Part shown: positions 8,350 through 17,725 of the stretch, piece after piece
Position numbering within the stretch: the first letter of the stretch is position 1
Layout of the letters: every line of letters begins with the position of its first letter
Assembly: GCA_016219115.1 (NCBI GenBank)
Contig: JACRCH010000021.1
Span: forward strand, 1 to 37,175
Direction of reading: 5' to 3'
From: Deltaproteobacteria bacterium
Lineage (GTDB): Bacteria; Desulfobacterota; GWC2-55-46
DNA: 37,175 nucleotides
Position numbers and translations under genes: made by a program
The notes under the pieces: model-generated
The model's input: the letters and a program-made list of their open reading frames with translations, nothing else
The model's database searches: none
What the model was told of the DNA's origin: nothing

Positions 8350-10050
8350 ATGAAGAAAAACGGCGCCCTGATATTCCTTGAATGTCTCAAGAAAGAAGGC
8401 GTGGACACCATCTTCGGTTTCCCCGGCGGCGTGGTGCTGCCTATTTACGACGCGCTCTACGACTTCGACCTCAACCACATACTTGTCCGCCACGAGCAGG
8501 GAGCGGTACACATGGCCGACGGGTACGCGAGGGCCACGGGAAGGCCCGGGGTCGTCCTCGTCACATCCGGGCCCGGCGCCACAAATACCGTAACGGGCAT
8601 AGCCACGGCCTACATGGACTCTATCCCGGTCGTCGTCTTCACGGGCCAGGTCCCAACGGAATTGATCGGCAACGACGCCTTTCAGGAGGCCGACATAGTA
8701 GGGATAACCCGGCCTTGCACCAAGCACAACTACCTCGTCAAGGACATAAAAGACCTCCCGAGGATCATAAAGGAGGCCTTCTACATAGCCACGACCGGCA
8801 GACCCGGCCCTGTCCTGGTAGACCTCCCAAAGGACGTCTTGACCGCGGAGGTCAGCGAGTACAAGTACCCGGACAAGGTGCATATAGAGAGCTACCAGCC
8901 CACCTACGCCGGGCACCCGGGGCAGATAAAGAAGGCGGTGGATTTTATCCTTAAGTCCAAAAGGCCCGTGATCTACGCCGGGGGCGGCGTGGTGCTTTCG
9001 AACGCGGCGGCGGAGTTGAAGGCGCTGGCGACGAAATTGAACATCCCGGCCACGACCACGCTGATGGGGCTTGGCGGGTTTCCGGGCACGCACCCTCTTT
9101 TCATGGGCATGCTCGGCATGCACGGCACATATACCGCCAACATGTCCGTTACGAACACCGATTGTCTCATCGCCGTAGGCGCGCGTTTTGACGACCGCGT
9201 CACCGGAAAGATCGACGAGTTCGCGCCGTACGCCGGGATCGTGCATATAGACATCGACCCGACCTCTATCAGCAAAAACGTCAAGGTCGATATCCCGATA
9301 GTCGGGGACGTGAAAAATGTCCTTAAGGAGTTGATAAGGCATCTGCCGAAGGCCAACGCCTTGAAGGCCTACGCCGGGGGGCTTTCCGAATGGCACGCGC
9401 AGATAAAGAAGTGGAACGCCGCTCACAAGCTCTCGTACAGGCAGGTGCCCGGGGGCAAGATCAAGCCCCAGTATGTCATAGAGAGGCTTTACGCGGCCAC
9501 TAAGGGAGACGCCATAATAACGACCGAGGTCGGGCAGAACCAGATGTGGGCGGCCCAGTTCTTCAAGTACGACAAACCGCGCACCTTCATCTCGTCCGGG
9601 GGCCTCGGGACGATGGGCTTCGGCTTTCCGGCCGCCATCGGCGCGCAGATAGCGATGCCCGGCAAGACCGTCATAGGGATAGCCGGAGACGGGTCGCTGC
9701 AGATGAACATACAGGAGCTCGCTACGGCCGTTCAGTACAAGCTCCCGGTGAAGATAGCCATACTCAACAACATGGTCCTCGGCATGGTCAGGCAGTGGCA
9801 GGAGTTCTTCTTCAACAAGAGGTACTCCCACACCTGCATCTCGGTCGCCCCTGATTTCGTCAAGCTCGCCGATGCTTACGGAGCCGTGGGCCTGAGGGCA
9901 ACGGCCCCGGAAGAGGTCGACCGTGTGATAAAAGAGGCGCTGGCCGTGAAGGACAGGCCGGTCTTGATGGACTTCAAGGTAGACCAGTTCGAGCCGGTCC
10001 TCCCGATGGTCCCGGCAGGCCAGCCTCTTAACAAGATGCTGCTTGTATAA
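8350..10050 (+). CDS. ilvB: Acetolactate synthase large (catalytic) subunit
   Basis: This is the ThDP-dependent condensation of pyruvate with pyruvate or 2-ketobutyrate, the committed step of branched-chain synthesis, made with IlvN. From ATG 8350 it is 566 residues, the family size. The Pyr domain has [14 protein letters not shown] and the catalytic Glu in [19 protein letters not shown] (E49), then [19 protein letters not shown]. The central FAD/DHS-like domain includes VVLSN and DDRVTGK. The PP domain has the ThDP motif [11 protein letters not shown]...ILNN. The ORF track adds 24 residues from ATG 8278, but these are translated repeat D1. The family N terminus is [13 protein letters not shown], with AAAGG about 10 nt upstream. 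Confidence 0.97.
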   Translation: MKKNGALIFLECLKKEGVDTIFGFPGGVVLPIYDALYDFDLNHILVRHEQGAVHMADGYARATGRPGVVLVTSGPGATNTVTGIATAYMDSIPVVVFTGQVPTELIGNDAFQEADIVGITRPCTKHNYLVKDIKDLPRIIKEAFYIATTGRPGPVLVDLPKDVLTAEVSEYKYPDKVHIESYQPTYAGHPGQIKKAVDFILKSKRPVIYAGGGVVLSNAAAELKALATKLNIPATTTLMGLGGFPGTHPLFMGMLGMHGTYTANMSVTNTDCLIAVGARFDDRVTGKIDEFAPYAGIVHIDIDPTSISKNVKVDIPIVGDVKNVLKELIRHLPKANALKAYAGGLSEWHAQIKKWNAAHKLSYRQVPGGKIKPQYVIERLYAATKGDAIITTEVGQNQMWAAQFFKYDKPRTFISSGGLGTMGFGFPAAIGAQIAMPGKTVIGIAGDGSLQMNIQELATAVQYKLPVKIAILNNMVLGMVRQWQEFFFNKRYSHTCISVAPDFVKLADAYGAVGLRATAPEEVDRVIKEALAVKDRPVLMDFKVDQFEPVLPMVPAGQPLNKMLLV

Positions 10051-10082
10051 CGCTTTCATCCCCGCGACTTGCCGCTGGGAGA

Positions 10083-10199
10083 TTGAATGGGTGTGCCACT
10101 CCTTGACCCGTCGCTTTAGCGGCGGGTCAAGGAGTGGCAAATACAAATGATCTTCCATACCATCAAAATTCTACGTCATTTATGGCGGAGAATTTTAAT
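10083..10199 (-). repeat. Family B palindromic repeat, perfected hairpin variant (B3)
   Basis: This inverted copy lies between ilvB and ilvN. Unlike the other copies, both arms of its GC-rich half are complementary. Bases 10094-10114 pair with 10119-10139 over 21 bp (one G-T wobble) around a TTTA loop. The left-arm stretch that reads CGCAATCCCG in B4 is CCTTGACCCG here. The element ends GCGGAGAATTTTAAT. Confidence 0.85.
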
Positions 10200-10244
10200 A
10201 CGTTACCAAAGAATGCCTCGCAGGCTGGCCGGAGGAGGTTTCAT

Positions 10245-10730
10245 TTGCGCCATACGATTTCAGTACTTGTGACAAACGAGTTCGGAGTGCTGTCGAGGAT
10301 ATCGGGGCTGTTTTCGGGCCGCGGCTTCAACATCGAAAGCCTGTCGGTTGCCGAGACCATGGACCCGCATATCTCCAGGATGACAATAGTGACGAGCGGG
10401 GACGAAAAGGTCCTTGAGCAGATAAACAAGCAATTGAACAAGCTCGTAAACGTCATCAAGGTCTACGACTTTACCGGTGAAGAGCACATTGAGAGGGAGC
10501 TTGCCCTCATAAAGGTGTCGGCAAACCCGGAGAACAGGGCCGAGATCCTGAGCGTGGTAGATATCTTCAGGGCCAAGGTCGTTGACGTGAGCCCCAGAAG
10601 CTATACCGTCGAGATAACCGGGGACGAGGAGAAGATAAGAGCCATCACGGAGCTGTTGCGTCCCTTCGGCATAAAGGAGATAGTGCGCACCGGCAGGATC
10701 GCTATGGCGAGAAGCCCGAAACAGAGGTAA
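10245..10730 (+). CDS. ilvN: Acetolactate synthase small (regulatory) subunit
   Basis: This ACT-domain regulatory partner of IlvB stimulates the enzyme and gives valine feedback control in the family. The start is TTG 10245, 6 nt after a perfect GGAGGAGG, giving 161 residues that begin MRHTISVLVTNEFGVLSRISG exactly like the family. The ORF-track version starts at a GTG (10134) inside the repeat-B hairpin and adds 37 spurious residues. The N-terminal ACT domain (about 2-75) has GLFSGRGFNIESLSVAET and the effector-site region. The C-terminal domain has ALIKVSANPENRAEI, SYTVEITGDEEKI and LLRPFGIKEIVRTGRIAMARS. The gene is 194 nt from ilvB, unusually far for subunits of one enzyme. Confidence 0.95.
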   Translation: MRHTISVLVTNEFGVLSRISGLFSGRGFNIESLSVAETMDPHISRMTIVTSGDEKVLEQINKQLNKLVNVIKVYDFTGEEHIERELALIKVSANPENRAEILSVVDIFRAKVVDVSPRSYTVEITGDEEKIRAITELLRPFGIKEIVRTGRIAMARSPKQR

Positions 10731-10745
10731 GGTTTTATTTCTAAC

Positions 10746-10780
10746 GTTCTGAAAACCCTGGGGTTTTAAGCCCAGGGATG
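10746..10780 (+). repeat. Family D small palindromic repeat (D2)
   Basis: TTCTGAAAACCCTGGGG-TTTTAAG-CCCAGGGATG folds into a CCCTGGG/CCCAGGG hairpin. It lies just after the ilvN stop, between ilvN and ilvC. Confidence 0.65.
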
Positions 10781-10846
10781 AAAGAACGCCTGGAGCGATG
10801 CAGGCTTCAAGCTGAGCGCAAGCATTGTTGCTTTAAAACAGGCCCG

Positions 10847-10879
10847 ATACCCGGGCTTCAGCCCGGGGAAGGTTCATTG
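10847..10879 (+). repeat. Family D small palindromic repeat, 3' half (D3)
   Basis: CCCGGGC-TTCA-GCCCGGG (10850-10867) followed by GAAGGTTCATTG matches the right end of family D. It lies 40 nt before the ilvC ribosome-binding site. D2 and D3 hairpins together occupy much of the 189-nt ilvN-ilvC gap and could act as processing or pausing sites. Confidence 0.6.
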
Positions 10880-10880
10880 A

Positions 10881-11936
<1,056 letters not shown>

Positions 11937-11939
11937 TAT

Positions 11940-11998
11940 AAACGGGGAGCAGCAGTCCCTTCAACCGCGGACCCTCCCCGTTTTGAAAGCGGGGAGGG
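11940..11998 (+). promoter_or_regulatory. Mutually exclusive hairpins between ilvC and psd
   Basis: AAACGGGGAG (11940-11949) can pair perfectly with CTCCCCGTTT (11974-11983). That same middle arm, as CCCTCCCCG (11972-11980), also pairs perfectly with CGGGGAGGG (11990-11998). Only one can form at a time, as in attenuators. The sequence after the second hairpin (AATTGCATTTTAAG) is a poor terminator tail, so termination is uncertain and RNA processing or stabilisation is an alternative. Confidence 0.45.
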
Positions 11999-12035
11999 AA
12001 TTGCATTTTAAGAATATATCAATCGGGGGCTTTAC

Positions 12036-12674
12036 TTGAGGATACCGATAGCCAGAGAGGGTTACCCCTTTATACTGGCGGCTGTAGTCCCGGCAATGAT
12101 CGCCTGGTTCATAACGCCTTTGCTTGAGACGGTCTTCGTGCCGCTATTGGTCTTCGTCATAGCCTTTTTCAGGGACCCCGAAAGGGGAATCCCAGGGGAT
12201 GAGGACTCCATAGTGAGCCCGGCCGACGGCAGGGTCATAAAGATCGAAAAGGTCACCGAGGACAGGATACTGAAGAGAGAGTCGTTGAGGATATGCATCT
12301 TCATGAACGTCTTCAACGTTCATGTCAACAGGGCTCCGGCTTCCGGGGTGGTCACGGACATACTCTACAACCCCGGCAAGTTCTTCAACGCCAGCCTTGA
12401 CAAGGCGTCGTTGATGAACGAGCAGAACGCGGTCGTGATGAAGGCCGATAACGGCAAGACCTTCGCCTTCAACCAGATAGCGGGTCTTATAGCGAGAAGG
12501 ATAGTCTGTCACGCCAGGCCCGCGATGAAACTCTCCAAAGGGGAGAGGTTCGGGCTGATCAGATTCGGCTCAAGAGTCGACGTATATCTCCCGGCCGACG
12601 CCAGGGCGGCGGTCAAGGTGGGGGATAAAGTAAGGGCCGGGTCCTCAATACTGGGGTATTGGAATGTTGGATAA
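12036..12674 (+). CDS. psd: Phosphatidylserine decarboxylase, short form
   Basis: Psd makes phosphatidylethanolamine from phosphatidylserine. It is a membrane protein that self-cleaves to create a pyruvoyl cofactor. The 212 residues match the short Psd type. Two hydrophobic helices span about residues 9-46. Next come FFRDPERGIP, the catalytic Asp motif SPADGRV, the His motif FNVHVNR and the self-cleavage site GSR (IRFGSRVDVYLP), with Ser becoming the pyruvoyl group. The start is TTG 12036 with GGGGG about 5-10 nt upstream. It overlaps pssA by 11 nt, so the successive enzymes of PE synthesis are translationally linked. Confidence 0.94.
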   Translation: MRIPIAREGYPFILAAVVPAMIAWFITPLLETVFVPLLVFVIAFFRDPERGIPGDEDSIVSPADGRVIKIEKVTEDRILKRESLRICIFMNVFNVHVNRAPASGVVTDILYNPGKFFNASLDKASLMNEQNAVVMKADNGKTFAFNQIAGLIARRIVCHARPAMKLSKGERFGLIRFGSRVDVYLPADARAAVKVGDKVRAGSSILGYWNVG

Positions 12675-13476
12675 CGAGCTTCAAAATCAGGATGTCTCGA
12701 ACCAGAAGAAAAAGAACATCAAGAAGGGCGTCTATCTTTTGCCGAACCTGATCACCTCGGCGAGCCTCTTCGGCGGGTTCTACGCGATAATCTCGGCCCT
12801 CGACGGGCATTTCGAGAAGGCGGCGATAGCGATCCTCATCTCGGGAGTCCTGGACGGGCTTGACGGAAGGATCGCCCGGCTTACGGGGTCGAGCTCCAAG
12901 TTCGGCGTGGAGTACGACTCCCTGGCCGATCTCATAGCCTTCGGGCTGGCCCCTGGAGTACTGATATTCACCTGGGCGTTGAGGCCCTTCGGAAGGTACG
13001 GGTGGCTTGCGGCGTTCCTCTTCGTCGTCTGCGGAGCCCTGAGACTTGCCAGGTTCAATGTCCAGATAACGACGATCGAGAGCAAGCGTTTCAACGGATT
13101 GCCGATCCCGGCGGCGGCCGCGCTCGTTGCGACCACGGTGCTCATGTTTTTCTATCTGGGCCGCGGCCAGGACATGGCGAAGCACATAACGATACTCGTC
13201 GTAGTATATCTATTGGCGTTTCTGATGATAAGCAACGTCAAATACTACAGCTTCAAGGAGTTGAACCTCTCTCAAAGGATGCCGTTTCGACTATTGGTCG
13301 GGCTGGTCTTCCTGTTGATAGTCATAGCCGCCGAGCCTATCGTCGTGCTCTTCGCGCTGTCGCTGGGATACGCGGCATCGGGGCCCGTAACGACCCTTAT
13401 CGACAGGCGAAAGAAGGCTAATTTAAAGGTACCGCAAAAAACCGAGAAGAAGGAAGCTCAAGGCTTCCCCAGGTGA
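12664..13476 (+). CDS. pssA: CDP-diacylglycerol-serine O-phosphatidyltransferase
   Basis: PssA transfers the phosphatidyl group from CDP-diacylglycerol (product of CdsA upstream) to serine in the inner membrane. The 270 residues have a Lys-rich cytosolic N terminus and then several hydrophobic helices. The CDP-alcohol phosphotransferase motif is complete at about 62-83: LDGLDGRIARLTGSSSKFG followed by YDSLAD. ARFN and NGLPIPAAA match the type II PssA group. The C terminus is Lys-rich (DRRKKANLKVPQKTEKKE). It overlaps psd and sits 4 nt before leuA. Confidence 0.95.
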   Translation: MLDNELQNQDVSNQKKKNIKKGVYLLPNLITSASLFGGFYAIISALDGHFEKAAIAILISGVLDGLDGRIARLTGSSSKFGVEYDSLADLIAFGLAPGVLIFTWALRPFGRYGWLAAFLFVVCGALRLARFNVQITTIESKRFNGLPIPAAAALVATTVLMFFYLGRGQDMAKHITILVVVYLLAFLMISNVKYYSFKELNLSQRMPFRLLVGLVFLLIVIAAEPIVVLFALSLGYAASGPVTTLIDRRKKANLKVPQKTEKKEAQGFPR

Positions 13477-13480
13477 CGAC

Positions 13481-15022
13481 ATGGATAACAGGGTAAGGAT
13501 TTTCGATACGACTTTGAGAGACGGTGAACAGTCGCCGGGCGCTTCCATGAACGTGGAAGAAAAGCTCCTGGTCGCCAGACAGCTCGCCAGGCTCGGCGTG
13601 GACGTCATAGAGGCGGGGTTCGCCTTCAGCTCTCCCGGCGACTTCGATGCCGTAAGGAGGGTCGCTTTTGAAGTAGAGGGCCCGGTCGTCTGCAGTCTCG
13701 CCAGGGCCAGGCCCGAAGACATAGACGCCGCCGCCAACGCCCTCAAGGGCGCGGCGAAGACACGGATACATACCTTCATCTCTACCTCGGACATACACCT
13801 CAAGCACCAGTTCAAGCTCACCCGCGCCGAGGCGAAAAAACGGGCGGTGGAGATGGTGGAGAGGGCCAGGGGGTACGTGGAGGATGTTGAGTTTTCCGCG
13901 ATGGACGCCTCCAGGACCGAGCCCGCTTACCTCTACGAGGTGATCGAAGCGGTGATAAGGGCCGGGGCTTCCACCGTCAACATCCCGGATACCGTCGGGT
14001 ACGCCCTGCCTGAAGCGTTCGGGGCCTTGATAAAGGGTATCAGGGAGAACGTGAAAAATATCGACGGGGCTGTAATATCCGTCCACTGCCACAACGACCT
14101 GGGCCTTGCCGTGGCCAACTCGCTGGCGGCCGTGGTAAACGGCGCGAGGCAGGTTGAGTGCACGATAAACGGCATCGGCGAGAGGGCCGGAAACGCCTCG
14201 CTCGAAGAGATCGTGATGATACTCAAGACCCGTAAGGACCTGCTCGGCCTTGAGACCTCGATCAACACCGAGCAGATATATCCCTCAAGCCGCCTTGTGA
14301 GCGGCATCACCGGGATGGCCGTGCAGGCCAACAAGGCGATAGTCGGAGACAACGCCTTCGCTCACGAGTCCGGGATCCACCAGGATGGACTCCTCAAGGA
14401 CAAGTCTACTTACGAGATAATGAGACCGGAGTCGGTGGGGATATCGCGTTCTACGCTTGTAATGGGCAAGCACTCCGGGCGCCACGCCTTCAAGGAGAGG
14501 CTCAAAGAGCTCGGTTTTGAACTGAGCGGTGAGAACCTGGATAAGGCCTTCGAGAGGTTCAAGGCGCTGGCCGACAAGAAAAAAGAGGTCTTCGACGAGG
14601 ACATCGAGGCGCTGGTCCAGGACGAGGTCCTGAGGCTTGAGATGCCGGACCGCTTCAGGCTCGGCCGTCTCAATGTCAGAAGCGGCACGGACACCATGCC
14701 CGTGGCCGAGGTCGAGATGGAAGTAGACGGCAAGACCGTCAAGGAGACAGGCGGAGGCGACGGCCCCGTGGACGCCGCGTACAAGACCATAGCGAAGATA
14801 ACCGGCACCGGGTCCACCCTTTTAAAGTACACCGTAAACGCCATCACCGGCGGGACCGACGCGCAGGGCGAGGTCTCGGTGAGGATAAAAGAGGGAGAGC
14901 ATATCGTCCTCGGACAGGGCTCGCACACCGACATAATAGTAGCCAGCGCCAGGGCGTACATAAACGCTCTGAACAGGCTTGAGCACAAGAAGAAAGAACG
15001 CAGGGAGAACCTCGTACTGTAA
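13481..15022 (+). CDS. leuA: 2-isopropylmalate synthase
   Basis: This is the first committed enzyme of leucine synthesis, condensing acetyl-CoA with 2-ketoisovalerate. Its 513 residues match the long LeuA. The TIM barrel (about 5-270) has FDTTLRDGEQSPGASM, STSDIHLKHQ, NIPDTVGYALPE and the metal site SVHCHNDLGLAVANSLAAV, then CTINGIGERAGNASLEE. The linker has AFAHESGIHQDGLLKD. The C-terminal LeuA dimer/allosteric domain, where leucine binds in the family, covers about 380-500 (GDGPVDAAYKTI, ASARAYINALNRL). The ATG lies 4 nt after pssA, so leucine and PE genes share a transcript. Homocitrate or citramalate synthase is less likely, given leuC, leuD and leuB downstream. Confidence 0.95.
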   Translation: MDNRVRIFDTTLRDGEQSPGASMNVEEKLLVARQLARLGVDVIEAGFAFSSPGDFDAVRRVAFEVEGPVVCSLARARPEDIDAAANALKGAAKTRIHTFISTSDIHLKHQFKLTRAEAKKRAVEMVERARGYVEDVEFSAMDASRTEPAYLYEVIEAVIRAGASTVNIPDTVGYALPEAFGALIKGIRENVKNIDGAVISVHCHNDLGLAVANSLAAVVNGARQVECTINGIGERAGNASLEEIVMILKTRKDLLGLETSINTEQIYPSSRLVSGITGMAVQANKAIVGDNAFAHESGIHQDGLLKDKSTYEIMRPESVGISRSTLVMGKHSGRHAFKERLKELGFELSGENLDKAFERFKALADKKKEVFDEDIEALVQDEVLRLEMPDRFRLGRLNVRSGTDTMPVAEVEMEVDGKTVKETGGGDGPVDAAYKTIAKITGTGSTLLKYTVNAITGGTDAQGEVSVRIKEGEHIVLGQGSHTDIIVASARAYINALNRLEHKKKERRENLVL

Positions 15023-15042
15023 GGGGCCCCGGGGAGGACCAA

Positions 15043-15330
15043 GTGAGCGACAACAAATCATGTCCCGCTCCTGAGGGGCAATTCTGCCAGAGCTGCGGGA
15101 TGCCCATGGAAGGGGCAGGCGACGAGGGCACCAACAAGGACGGGTCTAAGAACAAGAGCTACTGCCGGTTCTGTTACTCCGGCGGCAAGTTCACCGAGCC
15201 CGGCATCACGGTGGACGGGATGATAGAGAAGGTCGTGGGGATCATGAAGGTAATGAACCTCATGGACGAGGACAAGGTGAGGCGAGCGGCAAAAGCCTTC
15301 ATCCCGACTATCGAGAGATGGAAGAAGTAG
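15043..15330 (+). CDS. Small zinc-ribbon protein (PF12674-like)
   Basis: This 95-residue cytosolic protein has paired cysteines: CQSCGMPM near residue 15 and YCRFCYSGGKF near residue 41, with GTNKDGSKN between. That arrangement matches the putative zinc-ribbon family PF12674, whose function is not established. A helical tail follows (MIEKVVGIMKVMNLMDEDKVRRA). The start is GTG 15043 with GGGGAGG about 5 nt upstream, 20 nt after leuA, so it is in the leucine transcript. A role in metal or Fe-S handling for the leu enzymes is conceivable but unsupported. Confidence 0.85.
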   Translation: MSDNKSCPAPEGQFCQSCGMPMEGAGDEGTNKDGSKNKSYCRFCYSGGKFTEPGITVDGMIEKVVGIMKVMNLMDEDKVRRAAKAFIPTIERWKK

Positions 15331-15419
15331 TTTTCAAGGCCGAGACTCTGCGGCGCGTTTACGCCGGTATATCTTCACGCATAAACCAAAAAAGACAAAA
15401 GGGAAGGTAAATAGAATTT

Positions 15420-16685
15420 ATGAGGCCCATGACAATCACTGAAAAGATCCTGGCCAAACACGCCGGCTTGAAGGTAGTGACCCCGGGCGACCTTATAAAC
15501 GCGAAGGTGGACATAGCCCTCGGCAACGACATCACCGCCCCGATAGCCATCAGCGAGTTCAGGCGCATAGGCGCAAAAAAGGTCTTCAACAGGAACAAGG
15601 TCATCCTGGTGCCAGACCACTTTACCCCTAACAAGGACATAAAGTCGGCTACACAGGTGAAGATCCTCCGTGACTTCGCGCTTGAGCAAAAGCTCACGCA
15701 CTACTACGAGGGCGGGGATGTGGGCGTGGAGCACGCGCTCCTTCCCGAGAAGGGCATCGTGGTCCCTGGAGACCTCGTGATAGGCGCCGACTCCCACACA
15801 TGCACTTACGGGGCGCTCGGAGCCTTCTCCACAGGAGTCGGCTCGACCGACCTGGCGGCCGTGATGATAACCGGGGAGCTGTGGTTCAAGGTGCCGGAGT
15901 CCATAAAGTTCGTCTTCAGGGGGAAGCTGAGGAAGTGGGTGAGCGGAAAGGACCTGATACTGCGGATAATAGGCGATATCGGGGTTGACGGGGCGCTTTA
16001 CAAGGCGATGGAGTTTACCGGAGGGGCCATCGAGTCCCTGTCGATCGAGAGCCGCATGGCGATGTGCAACATGGCGATAGAGGCCGGGGCCAAAAGCGGC
16101 ATAATACCCCCTGACGCCATCACAAAGGCCTATGTGGAAAAGAGGGCCGAGCGGCCGTATAAGTTCTACTCCAGCGACAAGGACGCCGTCTATTCGGAAG
16201 TGAGGGAGTACGACTGCGCCGATATCGAGCCGCAGGTGGCGTGCCCGCACCTGCCGGAGAACACAAAAAACGTCTCAGAGGTCAAAAACGTCAGGATAGA
16301 CCAGGTCGTCATAGGCTCCTGCACCAACGGCAGGCTTGAGGACCTGGCTGTGGCCGCGAAGATCCTCAAGGGCAAAAAGGTCGCCAGGCTGGTGCGTCTC
16401 ATAGTCATCCCGGCCACGCCCTTTATCTACAGCGAGGCGATGAAGAGGGGCTACTTCGACATATTCCTCAAGGCCGGGGCCGTTATAAGCCCGCCGACAT
16501 GCGGCCCGTGCCTCGGAGGGCACATGGGCATACTCGCCGCCGGTGAGAGGGCCGTAGCCACGACCAACAGGAACTTCGTCGGGAGGATGGGAGACGTCAA
16601 GAGCGAGGTCTATCTCGCCAACCCGGCCGTTGCCGCGGCTTCAGCCGTAAAGGGCAAGATCGCGCACCCGGACGAGGTGGTTTGA
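15420..16685 (+). CDS. leuC: 3-isopropylmalate dehydratase large subunit
   Basis: LeuC is the aconitase-family [4Fe-4S] subunit that, with LeuD, isomerises 2- to 3-isopropylmalate. The 421 residues fit the shorter archaeal/clostridial-type LeuC rather than the ~466-residue E. coli form. Seen are [50 protein letters not shown], the cluster ligands IGSCTNGR and [13 protein letters not shown], and the C-terminal [15 protein letters not shown] 15420 is preferred over ATG 15429 because of GGGAAGG at about 15400. Homoaconitase is a paralogous alternative, but adjacent leuA, leuD and leuB support leucine synthesis. Confidence 0.94.
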   Translation: MRPMTITEKILAKHAGLKVVTPGDLINAKVDIALGNDITAPIAISEFRRIGAKKVFNRNKVILVPDHFTPNKDIKSATQVKILRDFALEQKLTHYYEGGDVGVEHALLPEKGIVVPGDLVIGADSHTCTYGALGAFSTGVGSTDLAAVMITGELWFKVPESIKFVFRGKLRKWVSGKDLILRIIGDIGVDGALYKAMEFTGGAIESLSIESRMAMCNMAIEAGAKSGIIPPDAITKAYVEKRAERPYKFYSSDKDAVYSEVREYDCADIEPQVACPHLPENTKNVSEVKNVRIDQVVIGSCTNGRLEDLAVAAKILKGKKVARLVRLIVIPATPFIYSEAMKRGYFDIFLKAGAVISPPTCGPCLGGHMGILAAGERAVATTNRNFVGRMGDVKSEVYLANPAVAAASAVKGKIAHPDEVV

Positions 16686-16773
16686 TCCGCTCAAGAAGTC
16701 TGGTTTGCAGGTAAGCTTTCGGGACGGGCTGTAATGACGGCCGGGGCGAGGGGACTCGACATGAAGTCTTTTT

Positions 16774-17424
16774 ATGAGCCATAGACCCCGGGTATCTCAT
16801 TCCATCCTGTACGAATGGTTCGCCCCGCTCTACGACCTTGGGGTGTGGCTTCTGGCGCTCCCTTTGGGGGGAGAGGCCGCCATCAGGGAGAAGGTGATAG
16901 AGAAAGCCTCTCCCCTGAACGGCATGAAGACCCTGGAGATATTCTCCGGCACCGCGAGCTTATCGCTTCTGGCGGCCCGGAGGGGCGCAAGCCCTATCGC
17001 CTTCGATATAAGCACCGGGATGCTCAAGGCGGCTCGGTTCAAGGCGGCAAGATCGGACTTAAAGCTGAATCTTGTCAGGGGTGATGCCGCAATGCTGCCT
17101 TTCGGCGAGGGCGAGTTCGACAGGGTGATAGTCTCGATGGGACTACACGAAACGGAGCCTTCGACGGTCCCGCAGATACTTAAAGAGTCCTACAGAGTGC
17201 TTAAAGACGGCGGCAGGCTGATACTCTTCGATTTTTACGGAGCGGAGGAAGGCGGCCCTAGGGTGATGCAGTCCCTCTTTTTCACCTTCGCCGAGGGCGA
17301 GACCGCTAAAGCGTGGGTCAGGACGGATGTGCAGGCTATTGTCTCAGGGACGGGTTTTAAGAACTTCAAGCGGGAGTTTCTGCACAGACGGGCCTTTCAG
17401 CTCCTGACGGCGGAGAAGAGATGA
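16774..17424 (+). CDS. Class I SAM-dependent methyltransferase, substrate unknown
   Basis: This 216-residue protein has the UbiE/Methyltransf_11 fold. SAM motif I at about residue 53 reads LEIFSGTASLSLLAARRGA, where family consensus has G-x-G; here the second Gly is Ala. The motif II acidic residue follows in PIAFDISTGML. Also seen are GDAAMLPFGEGEFDRVIVSMGLHE and SYRVLKDGGRLILFDFYG. The N terminus (YEWFAPLYDLGVWLLALPLGG) resembles quinone- or lipid-directed UbiE-type enzymes, with a hydrophobic stretch. It sits between leuC and leuD, 88 nt from leuC, without a clear ribosome site close to the ATG. Its TGA stop falls in the first bases of repeat fragment A3. The substrate is unknown. Confidence 0.8.
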   Translation: MSHRPRVSHSILYEWFAPLYDLGVWLLALPLGGEAAIREKVIEKASPLNGMKTLEIFSGTASLSLLAARRGASPIAFDISTGMLKAARFKAARSDLKLNLVRGDAAMLPFGEGEFDRVIVSMGLHETEPSTVPQILKESYRVLKDGGRLILFDFYGAEEGGPRVMQSLFFTFAEGETAKAWVRTDVQAIVSGTGFKNFKREFLHRRAFQLLTAEKR

Positions 17425-17458
17425 GCCACCCCGCAAGCCTTGCCGGCGGGGTATCCGT
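17420..17458 (+). repeat. Family A left-hairpin fragment (A3)
   Basis: GATGAGCCACCCCGCAAGCC-TTGCCGGCGGGGTATC matches only the left hairpin of family A. It supplies the stop codon of the methyltransferase gene. Confidence 0.65.
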
Positions 17459-17710
17459 TGGGAGGTCTGTTTTTATATGCGCGGCAAGCCGCGCATAATT
17501 CAACCCGAAGGAAATATCAAAACGCAGCCTCTACTTCTACGAAGTGAACGGGTGAGCGCCGCGATCCCGCCGCTCCATAAGCGGGTCGAGGCATGCTGTG
17601 AAAATGACGAGCACCTTGTTGCTGCCAGGAGACAAACCGCTCTGTACCCGCGCCACGGGCTTAAAGCCAGAGGGGGATCACGGCCGTCAAAAAAACAAAA
17701 AACGAAATCT
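17459..17710 (+). repeat. Palindrome-rich gap with diverged repeat relics
   Basis: This is the non-coding stretch before leuD. It holds a perfect palindrome TATGCGCGGC-AA-GCCGCGCATA (17476-17497) and a 25-bp element TTCAACCCGAAGGAAATATC... (17499-17523). That element recurs inverted at 37016-37040 with one mismatch. A segment at 17550-17610 (GATCCCGCCGCT...AGCGGGTC, then GAAAATGACG) looks like a decayed family B copy. The 78-residue ORF in this gap (17477-17713) is repeat-derived and not credible. Confidence 0.55.
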
Positions 17711-17725
17711 TAACGAGGTGGGTTG

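Noticed and set aside
8314-10158. 614-residue ORF on the minus strand opposite ilvB
   Set aside because: It is an antisense shadow of a GC-rich coding gene. The translation has no family motifs, while the + frame is a complete acetolactate synthase.
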